A stretch of DNA of 64,000 bases, from the NCBI GenBank assembly GCA_022410635.1, contig JAJVDF010000504.1, positions 42,658 to 106,657 of the forward strand. Direction: 5' to 3'. This DNA is from Tretioscincus oriximinensis (taxonomy: Eukaryota > Chordata > Lepidosauria > Squamata > Gymnophthalmidae). Below are positions 20,794 through 31,776 of the stretch, piece by piece. Each line of letters opens with the position of its first letter. Within the stretch, counting starts at the first letter, position 1. Below the pieces are notes generated by a model, which worked only from the letters and a program-made list of their open reading frames with translations, had not been told where the DNA came from and did no database searches. The position numbers and the translations under genes were made by a program.

Positions 20794-20977
20794 GGCTTTC
20801 AGCCAACTCAGCTATTCGAAAGAATGTAGATTTTCAATAAATCAATTAGACAAAGGAGTACCACCATTAACCTGGTGGGGAAGATATAATAGATGTAAGC
20901 CTTTGGACAAAAATTAACCTTGTCGGGCACGGTATACAAAGATTCTTCTTCTTCTTTGNCTTCTTCGTCGTCTTCTA
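20794..20977 (+). mobile_element. SINE-C, 5' truncated and diverged
   Basis: CAGCCAACTCAGCTATTCGA, then AACCTGGTGGGGAAGATA, then a decayed GTAAGCC block and a broken TTC tail. The tRNA-like head is missing. Confidence 0.7.
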
Positions 20978-21169
20978 TAACCTGGAACCCTTATCTAGTG
21001 GCAGAAGCGTGTTGAACACATGATAACCTTATGTGGACATCAGCATCTGTTTCTGCTAATCGATTCATCTCACCAGTGTCAAATCCAGTGTGCAACAACA
21101 CTACCAATAGTTCATANGCAGTCATACTTTGCGGTGACCACACATGCTTACTCTGGCAGCCAAGACAGC
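20978..21169. other. Unassigned sequence upstream of CR1-B
   Basis: Nothing recognised. Confidence 0.35.
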
Positions 21170-22164
21170 AGAGGTCTTTACTAGGACCCTTGCTGTTCAA
21201 TATATTCATAAACCATCTGGATGCCGAGGTAAATAGTGAAGTAGCCAAGTTGATTGACGACACTAAACTGTTCAGGGTCGTGAAAACTGAAAATGATTGT
21301 ATGGCATTCCAGGGTGATCTATTGAAATTGGGTGTTTGGGCATCAAAGTGGCAAATGCACTTCAACTTAAGCAAGTGCAAGGTCCTGCACATTGGGGCAA
21401 AGAACCCAAACTACTCCTACCACCTGATGGGAACCAAGAGCTTTCTGTGACAGAGCAAGAAAAGATCTTGTTTGTGGACAGTTCAAAGAAAGTGTCAACC
21501 CAGTGTGCAGCAGCAGCAAAAAAGGCAAATTCAATGTTGGGAATAATTAGGAAAGGAATCGAAAACAAGTCAGCAAATGTTGTTTTGTCTCTTTATAAAT
21601 CTGTGGTGAGGCCACATTTGGAATCCTGTGTTCAATTCTGGTCACCACATCTCAAGAGGGATATTTTGGAACTGGAGAAGGTGCAGAAAAGGGCAACAAA
21701 AATGATCAAGGGTCTGGAGCAAAATCCCTTATGAAGTCAGGCTGCAACATCTGGGCCTCTTGAGCCTCTAATGGAAACGTTTGAGAGGTGATCTGACTGA
21801 AGTGTACAAAATCAAGGGATGGACAGGGTGAATAGAGAAAAAATGTTTTCTCTAACACCCAACACTAGGACCAGAGGGCCCTCCTTGAAACTGATGTGCA
21901 GAAAAGTGAAACAGGACTAGACAGGTTTATGGACACCAAGAGTATAAATGGGTCCTCGGATGGATGTCTGGATGCTGCCTCCAGGATGGAGCCATAGGCT
22001 GGACTTCTGAAATGCCGTTTGCAGGGAGTCATGAACAGGAGCATATTTTGTTTTCCTCTGTTCAGGCTGCCCAGGTGCATCTGGTGGCCTCTGTGTGGGG
22101 CAGAAGGCTGGACTTGATGGGCTGTGGCCTGATCCAGGATGGCTCTTCTGGTGTTCTTATGTTC
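21170..22164 (+). mobile_element. CR1-B with mutated RT active site
   Basis: It encodes LLGPLLFNIFINHLDAEVNS, then AKLIDDTKLFRVVKTENDC, where copies elsewhere have KFADDTKLF. The second Asp pair is kept but the F-A residues are lost. The RT tail (CAAAAKKANSMLGIIRKGIE) shifts frame at ~21335. The 3' UTR is complete, with TTCTTATGTTC at the end. Confidence 0.88.
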
Positions 22165-22228
22165 AAGCTGTATTTTGCTCTACTCCAGGAGAAAAAGCTA
22201 TATTTGTTTTCTTCCTGCTTTCCTTATG
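22165..22228 (+). repeat. 64-bp CR1-B 3' flank shared with 9276-9339
   Basis: It begins AAGCTGTATTTTGCTCTACT immediately after the terminal TTCTTATGTTC and ends CTTTCCTTATG, the same extent as in the other copy. It is not part of the usual CR1-B 3' UTR. Confidence 0.65.
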
Positions 22229-22495
22229 CTAGGTCATTGAGCACTCTCAGCTCACAGCAATCGGGACATTAACGTATAATGAATGTTCAGGGAATGGCCA
22301 GGTAAAATTAAGCCCTCAGTTTGCTTTCATTTTGGAATGATAAAATCCGTTTTCCATTCTCTTTTAAAGTTCTAATGGGAACGCAGCCTGTGTGTAACTC
22401 CAGCCTGAGGTGCTTTTGAAGCGAGATTTTTCTCACACGTCAGTGCAGAATTGACCATGTACACATCCTGTCCTTTGGAGAACTACAAAACAAAT
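22229..22495. other. Unassigned sequence
   Basis: Nothing recognised. Confidence 0.4.
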
Positions 22496-22790
22496 GGGAC
22501 TGTGAGACTCAGACAGTGATTTCAAGCTCTGAAAGTGATTTATTTCAGCTCTAGAGAGCATCTGAGTTAGGTCTGCAGTGATTGCCTGCTGTCAAAACAG
22601 CTATATTTATAGAGGTCATCGGCCAATCACTACATTCCCTTTTTCCCACCTAAAATGTTCAGCCCAGATTGGCTGCATTTGAATATTAGAGATTTCCCTC
22701 CAGAACACTTTTGAACATTGAGNTTTCCCTCCAAAACATAAGATCAATATATACAATTCTATTTACAAGTCATGTATGCATGACAGGGAC
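22496..22790 (-). mobile_element. Solo LTR (LTR-2), 285 bp, minus strand
   Basis: The LTR is 22501-22785, bounded by TGTGAGAC and CATGACA on the plus strand (TGT...ACA ends). Perfect 5-bp duplications GGGAC lie at 22496-22500 and 22786-22790. On the minus strand a TATA box (CTATAAATATAG, 22601-22612) is followed ~60 bp later by AATAAA (22539-22544) and a short U5. The superfamily cannot be told from the LTR alone. No internal region is present, so it is a recombined solo LTR. Confidence 0.78.
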
Positions 22791-23534
22791 TTTGCAAATA
22801 TATAAAATACTTGAACCAAACTTTCAAATCATCTCAAACCCATCCAGAGATCAAAGGTACTGAATCTGCCTGGAGAAAATGAACAGTAGTTAAACCAAGA
22901 AACTAATTTTTGGTCTTTTACTAACTTAGCTTAAACATTGTCTTGGGTTTTCCTGGATGAAAAGAGGAAAGTATGCAAGCTCACGTGAGAAATGATACAA
23001 TATAAAATAATTCTTATTAAAAGAAAATGAAAAACAACAAAGAATCAAACGTTGTTTTCTCACGGAGCCTTAAATTATAGTCTGGAATAAAGGCTTTTCA
23101 TCTGTATCCTTGTGCAGGCTATGGCAGACCCTGCACAGGATGTGACTAGCAGGTCCTTATCTGTGGACATATGGAGCAAAGTATAATTTGGAGTAGGGCA
23201 GTTCTTACAACCCCAACAGGAGGGTTTTAAGTAAAGATTAGCTGCATGACAAGCTGTGTCTTTTTCCCATGCAAATATTAAAGGATCCAATTTTCCTTTT
23301 CAATCGGACATTCTAGTTCAAAGGGACCAGAAACAAGTTCCCTGCTAGGGATTTTCATGTCATTTTCTTATTTAAATTTTTACTTGGGTCCCATTAAAAT
23401 AATCACAAGGAGCAAAGAATATTTCTTCCCTTCCTTAAGGGTTACCTACGAAAGGAAGCTCCTACGCTGCTGCATTGCTTTCTGAGGAAGGTTCAACATC
23501 CTGAGCAACAGTACTGGGATTGAGGGCACAATAT
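22791..23534. other. Unassigned sequence
   Basis: Nothing recognised. A 71-residue minus-strand open frame at 23075-23290 has a few Cys residues but no identifiable domain. Confidence 0.4.
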
Positions 23535-23645
23535 CTTAGCACGTGGGTCGGAAATTGTGGCTTTAGAGCCATCTGCAGCACTTTGGCCCCTTGAGTGTGG
23601 CTCTGACCTCATCAGAAGAACCCCGGGGGTTCCCCCATTTTACCT
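23535..23645 (+). mobile_element. Possible hAT-type fragment
   Basis: GGGTCGGAAATTGTGGC, then TTTAGAGCCATCTGC and GCACTTTGGCC resemble the end region of vertebrate hAT-derived repeats. No partner end or duplication was found, so this rests on general resemblance only. Confidence 0.3.
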
Positions 23646-23999
23646 CCCCCAAATATCCAGAAGGATTTCCCTGTTTTACCACCCCAAAATGCCTGGAACT
23701 GACCTTGGTGGTGTGCCCCATGTCCACGTCATCCAGACAAGGCGCACACCCCCAAGAGCGCTTCCGGACATCAGCAGCAAGTGTCTGCAGCCTGCCTGAC
23801 TATGTGCATGCTGCGCTCCAACAGCAGTTTCCAGACCGGGAACTGCTTTTGGCGAGTGACGCACAGCCACAGACAGGCGGCCGAGTCAGGCAGGCAGCAG
23901 TCGCTCACCGATGATGTCCAGAACTGCACTTGGTGCGCAAACCTGAAAGAAAAGAAAAAAAGAGAGAAGGAAGGAAAGCAGGAAAAAGGAAAGTAAAGG
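23646..23999. other. Unassigned GC-rich sequence
   Basis: Relatively GC- and CpG-rich. It ends in a purine run (GAAAGAAAAGAAAAAAAGAG) at ~23945. Confidence 0.4.
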
Positions 24000-24147
24000 A
24001 AAAAGGCTGGGAAAGGGAGTGGAGCTTGGGAAGGGGTGGGGCTTGGGAAGGGGTGGGGCTGTGCAGCCCCCAGGTCTCCCTAGGAAAGGGGCGTGGCCAC
24101 AAAANGACTCTGGACTCCAAAATGTTTGCTTGCGCCTGTCTCAAAGG
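24000..24147 (-). mobile_element. Dispersed repeat shared with 61978-62112
   Basis: Minus strand: CAGGCGCAAGCAAACATTTT, GGAGTCCAGAG, TTTTGTGGCCACGCC, then repeats of CTTCCCAAGCCCCACCCC. The plus-strand copy at 61978-62112 has the same order. The CAG(G)..GAGCAAAC end suggests an hAT-type element. Confidence 0.5.
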
Positions 24148-24187
24148 AGTGACTGATTGATAGACATCTCCATGTCTCAAGAAAGGT

Positions 24188-24687
24188 CGGTGTGTTCTGG
24201 AACAGAAGACAGTTCACACAGTAACTCTATTCATGGTTGTTTAAGTTGCCATACATGGATGTACAATTTCTAGTGAGAGCTCCATCTAGTGGTAATTATA
24301 TTAACAGGTAAAGAACAGTGTCACGTGATAAAAACCTAGGGATAGCTTACCCTCCATTTTGGGAGAATATTCTCGGAGGGAGACTCCATTTTCTCACCTT
24401 GTGCCCAGCTGCTTAGTCCTAGCATAGCTGGTAAGTAATNTTTATTTTTGTACTGTAAACTTAATTATTAGATACATTTGTTTAATGATGTCTGATGCAA
24501 AGAATTTATAAGTTGTGTTATATTTAAGTGAAAGATATACGTATATTATATTGATTCCTGTTTATGTTTGTTTCAGTTTCACTTTTCCTGTTTCCAAATA
24601 AAGTAGACTTCAGTAAAACAGTCTCTTTCACTGGCAGCAGGGAGGTTTAGCTGCATGTGTTTACGTGTAGGAAGACAGAATACGGTG
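24188..24687 (+). mobile_element. Probable solo LTR (LTR-3), 490 bp
   Basis: The LTR is 24193-24682, flanked by perfect 5-bp repeats CGGTG (24188-24192 and 24683-24687). Ends are TGTTCTGG and CAGAATA, inverted complements except for one base that changed the terminal CA to TA. GATAAAAA at 24327-24334 is a TATA candidate and AATAAA lies at 24597-24602. No internal region remains. Confidence 0.6.
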
Positions 24688-25142
24688 TGCCTATTGCAAT
24701 GAATGAAGAAATGAAGAAATTCTGCTGAGTGATCCGCATGACAACCTACTACGTTTGCCCGGGAGTTAAAGCTTAATGTGCTTTAGTCTGATGTGGATTA
24801 GCTGCAGCTACACATGTTTGCATTCAGAAGCTCATCCACATTAGAAATGAAACAGGGTGGGCTGCTCTGCACATGATAAACTGTTGCTGCACAAAATGTT
24901 ACCGAGAACCATGTGTCACATCTGGTTCCTGCCAGCACTGCCTTCCAAGGGCAGCTTTGGGACAACTCTAAAGTTTCAGCCCTTTGTTGCAGTCAGCTCT
25001 GTAGCTGAGATAGCTGAGAAACCTCAGAGATGCCTCCACAGGTTCGGTGGTTGAAGAGGTTAAACGGTTTGGTGTTTCTACAGAGATATCGGAGTCCAAG
25101 GCCTCATGTGTTGGCCATGGAGTAGGATGAGTGCTCTCTATT
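24688..25142. other. Unassigned sequence
   Basis: Nothing recognised. Confidence 0.4.
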
Positions 25143-25302
25143 GGCTTAGCTGACCCAGCTGTTCAAAAGCAAATAAATTTGTAAATAGATAAATGGGTAC
25201 ACCCACAACAAGGTGGGAAGATAGAATTGTTGTAAGCCATTGGGTGAAAAATATTGTTGTAAGCTACTTGAAGGCCCTTCATGTGAGCAGAGCTGGTTCT
25301 TC

Positions 25303-25343
<41 letters not shown>

Positions 25344-25429
25344 CTCCTTCTCCTCCTTCTCCTTCTCCTTCTCCTTCTTCTTCTTCTTCTTCTTCTTCTT
25401 CTTCTTCTTCTTCTTCTTCTTCTTCTTCT
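25143..25429 (+). mobile_element. SINE-C, 5' truncated, composite (TTG)n/(TTCTCC)n/(TTC)n tail
   Basis: The body starts at GGCTTAGCTGACCCAGCTG, continues with AAGGTGGGAAGATAGAATTG and two degenerate GTAAGC blocks, then (TTG)n at ~25304-25341, TTCTCC repeats and (TTC)n to ~25429. It joins seamlessly to a CR1-A tail. Confidence 0.75.
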
Positions 25430-25589
25430 AATGGAGGCTGGACAGTCATCGGCCCGGGATGGTTTAATGAATCCTGCATTGAGCAGGGGGTTGGACCCCA
25501 TGGCCCTGGATGTCCCTTCCAACTCTATGATTCTATGATTCTATGAATGATTCTATGATTCTGTGATTCTATGATTCTATGATTCTATG
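25430..25589 (+). mobile_element. CR1-A 3' tail fused to (TTC)n
   Basis: Starts TAATGGAGGCTGGACAGTC as at position 74, shares the CATCGGCC variant with that copy, and ends in at least six TGATTCTA repeats. Confidence 0.82.
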
Positions 25590-26404
25590 CTATGACAGCA
25601 TGGCAAGAGAAGAGCATGTCCCACTCATACTGAATGTGAATTGAGGAGGTTGTGTCATGCAGCAGAAGACCTTGGGTTCATCTTGTGCACTGGGTGGGTG
25701 TGGCATTGCCTTAGCCAGTCCCTGTATACGAACTCATCTTAATATGATCCTGTGAACAATTAACTTGCTCACCTCTCACTTTCCCAGTGTGCAGCACAGA
25801 CAAAAGCAAAAACAAATCACTTTAGCCCAGGGAGTAATAGGGGATATTGTGCTTAAAAAGGAACTCCCAAATTATTCGGCACTATGTCATTTTAAAATAG
25901 AAACGTTCGTTCTGCAAGCAGACAGAGCATTTTCCTTGACATTTTGTAATATCAGGAGCCACATTCCTTTGAGGGGCTTAAGAGGTTGCGTTCCTATCAA
26001 TGATTTGACCCCCATTCTTCTCTCCATCCCCAGAACCCGACCTCAAGGCTGCCTCTTTATTAAGTTGGACATCTGCACAAGCCATTTGTTTTGCAAAGAG
26101 CCTTTATTGTCTAGACCTTGAGGCTGCTGGATTAAAGGTATGGAAAGAAATTTTAAAAATATTTTAAATTTTTTGTTTTTATGAATAAAGAAGAATTTCA
26201 TAAAGAGTTGGGTTCCATGTTAACAGATCCAATTCAAAATATGTATTTTCTTTAAATGCACACCTGCTTAAAGATAATAACTTACCCTTCTTCGTTTCAA
26301 AATCGGAAGGAATATTTTGCTTAATACTAACAATATTAGACCATTTTTCCCCCTTGGGGAGCAACATTCTATCAGACTGCATGGCTAGAGTCAGAGGGGA
26401 ATCA
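25590..26404. other. Unassigned sequence
   Basis: Nothing recognised. Confidence 0.4.
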
Positions 26405-26970
26405 CAGAAGAAGGAGAAGAAGAAGAGGAAGAATAAGAATGAGAAGAAGAGGAAGAAGGAGGAGAAGGAGAAGAAGGAGAAGAAGAAGGAGAAGAAGAAG
26501 AGGAAGAAAAAGAAGGAGAAGGAAAAGAAGAAGAAGGAGAAGAAGAAGAAGAAGGAGAAGAAGAANGAGGAGAAGAAGAAGGAGAAGAAGGAGAGGAAGA
26601 AAGAGGAGGAGGAGAAGAGGAAGAAGAAGAAGAGGATGAGGATGAGGATGAGAGGAAGGGGGACGAGGAAGAAGAAGAGGAAAAGGAGGAAGAGGAGGAG
26701 AAGGAGGACTCGGTTCTTATACCCCGCTTTTCTCACCTTTCTTACAAAGGTATTTTTGCCCGAAGGCTAACATTCTACCTTCCCCACCAGGCTGTGGTGG
26801 TTCCCATGTTTCTACTTGCAGTCAGTTGCTATTTCTTGCTATTCTTGCTTTGGAATAACTGGGTTGGCTGGANCTACAGGCTAGAGGAAGGTGTTGAGCC
26901 CTCCCCAAGCCTGACACAGGGATTTTGAAACTCCATCTCCCAGGTGAGAGACGGATTCCTTAGTGACTGA
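26405..26970 (-). mobile_element. SINE-C with ~305-bp degenerate GAA/GGA tail
   Basis: A purine tract at 26405-26709 (mixed GAA, GGA, GAT) precedes CGGTTCTTATACCCCGC and the complete body up to GAGAGACGGATTCCTTAG. The tail has many unit variants, so it is older than the pure array at 5208. Lys/Glu- and Arg-rich frames across it are artefacts. Confidence 0.82.
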
Positions 26971-26972
26971 CA

Positions 26973-27051
26973 CTGGACAGTCATTGGTCTGGGATGGTTT
27001 AACGAATCCTGCATTGAGCAGGCAGTTGGACCCCATGGCCCTGGAGGTGAG
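26973..27051 (+). mobile_element. CR1-A 3' tail fragment
   Basis: CTGGACAGTCATTGGTCTGG, GGATGGTTTAACGAATCC and GACCCCATGGCCCTGGAGG, without the terminal ATTCTATG repeat. It abuts the head side of the preceding SINE-C. Confidence 0.75.
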
Positions 27052-27140
27052 GCCTCCTTTTTAAAAACCGGGTCACTGAACTAAAATAAATTTGTACCGG
27101 TTCTACCGAACCTGTGTGAACTGGCTGAAGCCCACCACTG
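27052..27140 (-). mobile_element. hAT-like fragment ending CAGTGGTGGG
   Basis: On the minus strand it starts CAGTGGTGGGCTTCAGCC and has a GGTTCGGTAGAACCGGTAC palindrome, a signature I associate with reptile hAT-derived repeats. Only one end is visible. Confidence 0.4.
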
Positions 27141-28302
27141 GTTAAGCTTTCCTTGTAAGGAAGTATTTTGTTTCCATATAAAGGGCTGAGCTACCTTTCT
27201 CCTTCACAAGGAGCCAATCCCATTAGCCAAAACTTAATTTGGGTTGCTGGAATGATCTTCAATGCAAATTGCTTTCCGTCATAAATAAAAGGGAAANGAA
27301 CCTGATTGAGACCACACCGTAAATAACTCCAAAAGCACTTTGTCAACTGCAGAGAATGGCATCCTGCACAAAGGAGTGAATTATAGCACAGGCAGTAGAA
27401 ACTGTTTACAACTCTCCACGACCCTCGAAGCGTCATTCATAACAGCAGATTATCCAAGACCACCAGGAACAAGCACAACAACCCATCGTGCACAAGACCG
27501 AAGATTTTATCTAATCAGGTAGTGAAACATCTGCAAATGGAAAATTCAGCTCACTGAACTCTGACAACTAAGTACAGCAGCCTTGAGCTATAGATATCTG
27601 TCATCACAAGGAGAATAATTGCTTGTGTTTGCGTTGGTACATAATCCCCTCCTCAACTGGGTACAGAAATCATAAATACCTTTCAAGTAGGGAACTATAT
27701 CCAAGTCAGTCCTTAATCGAGAATTCTGGAGCAAGACTTGGGTGCCTTTGTAACACAAGAAAGGCGAAGAAAGCAGAGAGGAGCTGCCAAAAATAGCCTT
27801 TAAATCAAAATGTTTATTGTGGCCGTAGAGCCAAAGAAGCTAGAAATAGCATAAAGAAGTAAAAACAGTGGCAGGTGGTACAAAAGTACGGCGTAAGCCT
27901 TGTGATGAACATATGAACTCTACATAAGCATAGAAATCCTGCAAAGAAACCAAAATGCTTTGAAAAGAATTCGGAACCTAAATTGGAAACTAAAAATTAA
28001 AAGGGAGTTGACTAAGACCCAAATTGGAGCTATTGCATTCCTGTCTGATGAGACTCATAACAGAGAACCTGTCAATGGGATGGAACCTGGCTTAAGATGG
28101 GGTGCAGGAATTATGAATCTTCAGATTGGTGTCTTTTCTGCCTCAGCTTCTGCCTATTTCAGAGCTAAAATCAGATTTGTGAGACAAAGTAGGGTGGGTG
28201 GGGTGCATTTTTCTTCTATTGAGGGACATAACAATAGTTTTCTGCTGCTAATACTGTCAATATTGATTTGCTGAGAAATGCTAATATAGGTCCTTTTTGT
28301 AT
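27141..28302. other. Unassigned sequence
   Basis: No recognised element. Minor open frames near 27960 lack splice or start context. Confidence 0.4.
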
Positions 28303-28632
28303 TTTTTCACCCAGAGGGTCATCGGCCTGTGGAATTGACTTCCTGAAGAGGTGGTGGTAGCTAACAGCTTGGATAGTTTCAAGACAGGACTAGACAGGTT
28401 TATGGACACGAAGGGTATAAATGGGTCCTAGGATTGATGCCTGGATGCTGCCTCTGGGATGGAACAAGAGGCAGGACTCCTGAGGTACCATTTGCAGGGA
28501 GTCATGAACAGAAGCATATTTTGCTTTCCTCTGTTCCTGCTGCCCAGGTGCATCTGGTGGGCCTCTGTGTGAGACAGGAGGCTGGACTTGATGGGCTATG
28601 GCCTGATCCAGTATGGCTTTTCTTATGTTCTT
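28303..28632 (+). mobile_element. CR1-B 3' UTR and last coding segment
   Basis: Starts TTTTTTCACCCAGAGGGTC, continues to CTGATCCAGTATGGC and ends TTCTTATGTTC. Strongly 5' truncated. Confidence 0.85.
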
Positions 28633-28756
28633 TTGTACTTGCCTTAAAATACTTCATGTGCTTTACTCGATGTGACTGTACAGCAGCCACACAGGTTACA
28701 TTCAGCAGCTAAATCCACATAAGGCGTGAAATAATTCTAATTAAAATAGTGCTAAT

Positions 28757-29264
28757 AGGCTACATTCACATGACGAGCTAAAAACCGGAATAAAATTATA
28801 TTCTGGAATATAGTAAAGGGGTGTCCGTTCACACCACAAAGCTATATTCTGGAATATACAATGTTGTGTCCTGTTCGCACGTATACTTGAATTCTCGTGA
28901 CACACAGCCGGCTCTGCTGCGTTGCTTTGACTGTGCCCTCCTTCAAGCCAGCCCAACAGGCAAAAAGGCAGGCAGATTTCCCCGCCGAAGCAAGGAGGTG
29001 GCGCTTCCTCCTGTCATCTTTCCCCTCCTGTCTCTCGCACTATTTTTGCTCACANGGGAGATGAAAAGGATTGGCTACGAGGTGACGGAGGTTGGCTGCG
29101 AATTTTCGGACGTTCTCTGCAATAATGTCAGAATATCCGAGCAATAGTTTATAGCGGAGTAAATTGCCTTTATAGCGGAAGTATTGCTGATACATCTTAA
29201 CACGTGTGACAACCTTCATAATGTCGTTACAACTGAGGCATAAAATAGCAATGTAAACGCAGCC
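28757..29264 (+). mobile_element. MITE-3, 508-bp copy
   Basis: Ends AGGCTACATTCACATGAC and GTAAACGCAGCC are imperfect inverted repeats. TATATTCTGGAATATA palindromes recur in the left part. It lacks the 400-bp GC-rich palindrome of the 19.4-kb copy. Target duplication not evident. Confidence 0.6.
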
Positions 29265-29267
29265 ATA

Positions 29268-29500
29268 GAAATAATAATAATAATGTATGTTTATAACGCC
29301 CTTTTTACCAAATGGCAGTGCACATAGCTTTGTTGCATTCTACACAACAGACACGCTGTGAAGTAGGTGGGGCTAAGAGAATTCTAAAGAATTGTGGCTG
29401 GCCCAAAGTCACCCAGCAGGCTTCATGGAGGAATGGGGAATAGAACTGGGAGACTACCAGATAGGTATCCAGCACTTGGCCATTAAACCAAACTGTGCTG
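29268..29500 (-). mobile_element. SINE-D, diverged
   Basis: ATAATAATAATAATG tail complement, ACAACAGACACGCTGTG, GGCCCAAAGTCACCCAGC and GGGAATAGAACTGGGAG (B-box complement). Confidence 0.8.
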
Positions 29501-29606
29501 TTGTGCCACCTGACACTAGGGTCAGGCACACTCTGCTTCCAGTTTCCTTCAGCATCTACAGAGAAGCTTTTCCTCCAGCAGAATTCAGAGTTGAATTCAT
29601 AGCTAT

Positions 29607-29667
29607 GCAAGGGGGTTGGATCCGATGACCCTGGAGGTCCCCTCCAACTCTATGATTCTATGATTCA
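29607..29667 (+). mobile_element. CR1-A terminal 60 bp
   Basis: GGGGGTTGGATCCGATGACC to ATGATTCTATGATTC; extreme 5' truncation. Confidence 0.8.
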
Positions 29668-30165
29668 TTTGGAGCTGATCCTAAAAGCTTTGCTAGGCGA
29701 AACCTCCAAAAGGGTATTTGGAACCTAGGTGTCACATCATTTTCTCTTCATCAGCAATCTCAGCCCTACAGGTAAAACACACAGCAGCTAAGGCACATTA
29801 GCCAGTGTTACTATACATGTGTTGCTGATTAATGAGCAATATACTAAAATACTTTAGCTGTAACTCACATTTAATGTGCATAAGTACTATATTCTCATGC
29901 AAGGAATAGGGAATGGTGAGCTCTTTAAGGTGCATTACCTTGTGCAAAAAGGTCCACTTGAAGCTTATTAGAGCCCTTTCTGCAGTGTGATTTATTCTGG
30001 GATGTATCATGGAACAGAGATTTTCCTTCCTCATGGGACGCCTGTCAGAATCTGCACCCCCGGCAGGCCTCTGTTCCAAGATACATTGGAGCAATGTTTG
30101 AAAGAGGAGATAGCTGTGATCTGGAAAAAGGAGATGTATTTTTAATAGCAGCAACTCAAACTTTG
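29668..30165. other. Unassigned sequence
   Basis: Nothing recognised. Confidence 0.4.
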
Positions 30166-30806
30166 GGTTGTTTTGCCTCTTTATAAATCTGTGGTGAGGC
30201 CATATTTGGAATATTGTGTTCAGTTCTGGTCACCACATCTCAAGTGGGATATTGTGGAACTAGAGAAGGAGCAGAAAAGGGCAACAAGAAGGATCAAGGG
30301 TCTGGAGCAAAATCCCTTATGAAGTCAGGTTGCAATATCTGGGCCTCTTCAGCCTCAAAAGGCAATGTTTGAGAGGGAATCTAATTGAAGTGTACAAAAT
30401 CATGCATGGGATGGACAGGGTGAATAGAGAATAAATGTTTTCTGTCACACACAACACTAGGACCAGAGGGCCCTCCTTGAAAATGATGGACAGAAAAGTG
30501 CGAACAGACAAAGGAAAGTATTTTTCCACCCAGAGGGTCATTGGCCTGTGGAATTGACTTCTTGAAGAGGTGGTGGTAGCTAACAGCTTGGATAGCTTCA
30601 AGACAGGACTAGACAGCTTTATGGACACTAAGGGTATCAATGAGTCCTAGGATGGNTGTCTGGATGCTGCCTCCAGGACGGAGCCACAGGCAGGAATCCT
30701 GAAGTGCCAGTTGCAGGGTGTCATGAACAGGGGCATATTTTGCTTCCCTCTGTTCAGACTGCCCAAGTGCATCGTGTGGCTCTTCTTGTGTTCTTATGCT
30801 CTTATG
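30166..30806 (+). mobile_element. CR1-B 3' portion
   Basis: From TTTGCCTCTTTATAAATCTG through the RT tail and 3' UTR to TTCTTATGCTCTTATG. It lacks the CATCTGGTGGGCC...GATCCAG part near the end (a ~75-bp deletion). Confidence 0.86.
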
Positions 30807-31776
30807 TAGCAAGGGAGCTTCCAAGGGCACTACCCTTATCATTCAGCCTAACCTACCATTCTGGCTCTTGCAAGACTTAAAGGAATAAGTCTTGCATATA
30901 ACACCATATGCTTTTCAATGAAATGGTAGGTTATTCGTATCGCTAAATAAATGAGCAGAAAAGTAAGGTTGTTGGGTTGATTTGTGCCATCCCTCTTTCC
31001 TCTTAGAGATTTGAAAAAGGATAGTCTTGTGCGAAGGTTTCACAGAGATCTGAAGATTAGTTTCCCAGCTTCCCCAGTAAGAAGCAAATTGCAACAGAAG
31101 GAGAGTTGAGCGGCCTTGTTACAGCCTTTTCTATTTCTGCACTCAACTTACTTTATCCTTCACCAAAAAAAGTGTACAAGACTGCTGGTGATGAGAGAAG
31201 GAGTAGCAACTTGACAAGTCCCCTGAGGCCTTGTTTTGTGGCTGCTGCGAAGGACTGTGAAGTACTGCTGAAAAGAGGTATTTGTTGGAAATTCTGAGTT
31301 TTTTCTCTTCTGACATTTGTTCAATGAAGCTATGGAACCTGAAACTGACTGTATGTATGGATGCATGGATGCATTACGTATGTATGTATGTATGTATGTA
31401 TGTATGTATGTATGTATGTATGTATGCATGCATGTATGCACATAGAGGGTCTCTACAGACACTTCCAATCCTTGATACCTGGTAGGTTTACAGACAGAAA
31501 TCAAGTATTTTCTAGATTGCACAACTACAGTTTGATATAATTAGAAGGTGTGGAGTACTCTGGATGGTATGGATGTTGTTTACACATAGAAGAAATCTAT
31601 TAAATTCTAGATGTTACTGCATAATAATCAATTTGTGTGCCTGAACATTAGTTATTGTGGGATTCAACAACATATGTTTCCCTTAAAATTTACTTTCAGT
31701 ACCTTGATGGAAACAGAACGAAGATGACTGATGGAATGAATACAACGGAGACTTATTACTGAGTAAAAGAATTTTG
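30807..31776. other. Unassigned sequence with a tetranucleotide repeat
   Basis: 31374-31437 is a (TGTA)n microsatellite with CATG variants; otherwise nothing recognised. Confidence 0.5.

Noticed and set aside
26179..26770. Lys/Glu-rich, Arg-rich and Phe/Leu-rich frames
   Set aside because: They arise from the purine tract of a SINE-C tail.
31282..31522. MYVC / HTYI repeat frames
   Set aside because: They are translations of the (TGTA)n microsatellite.
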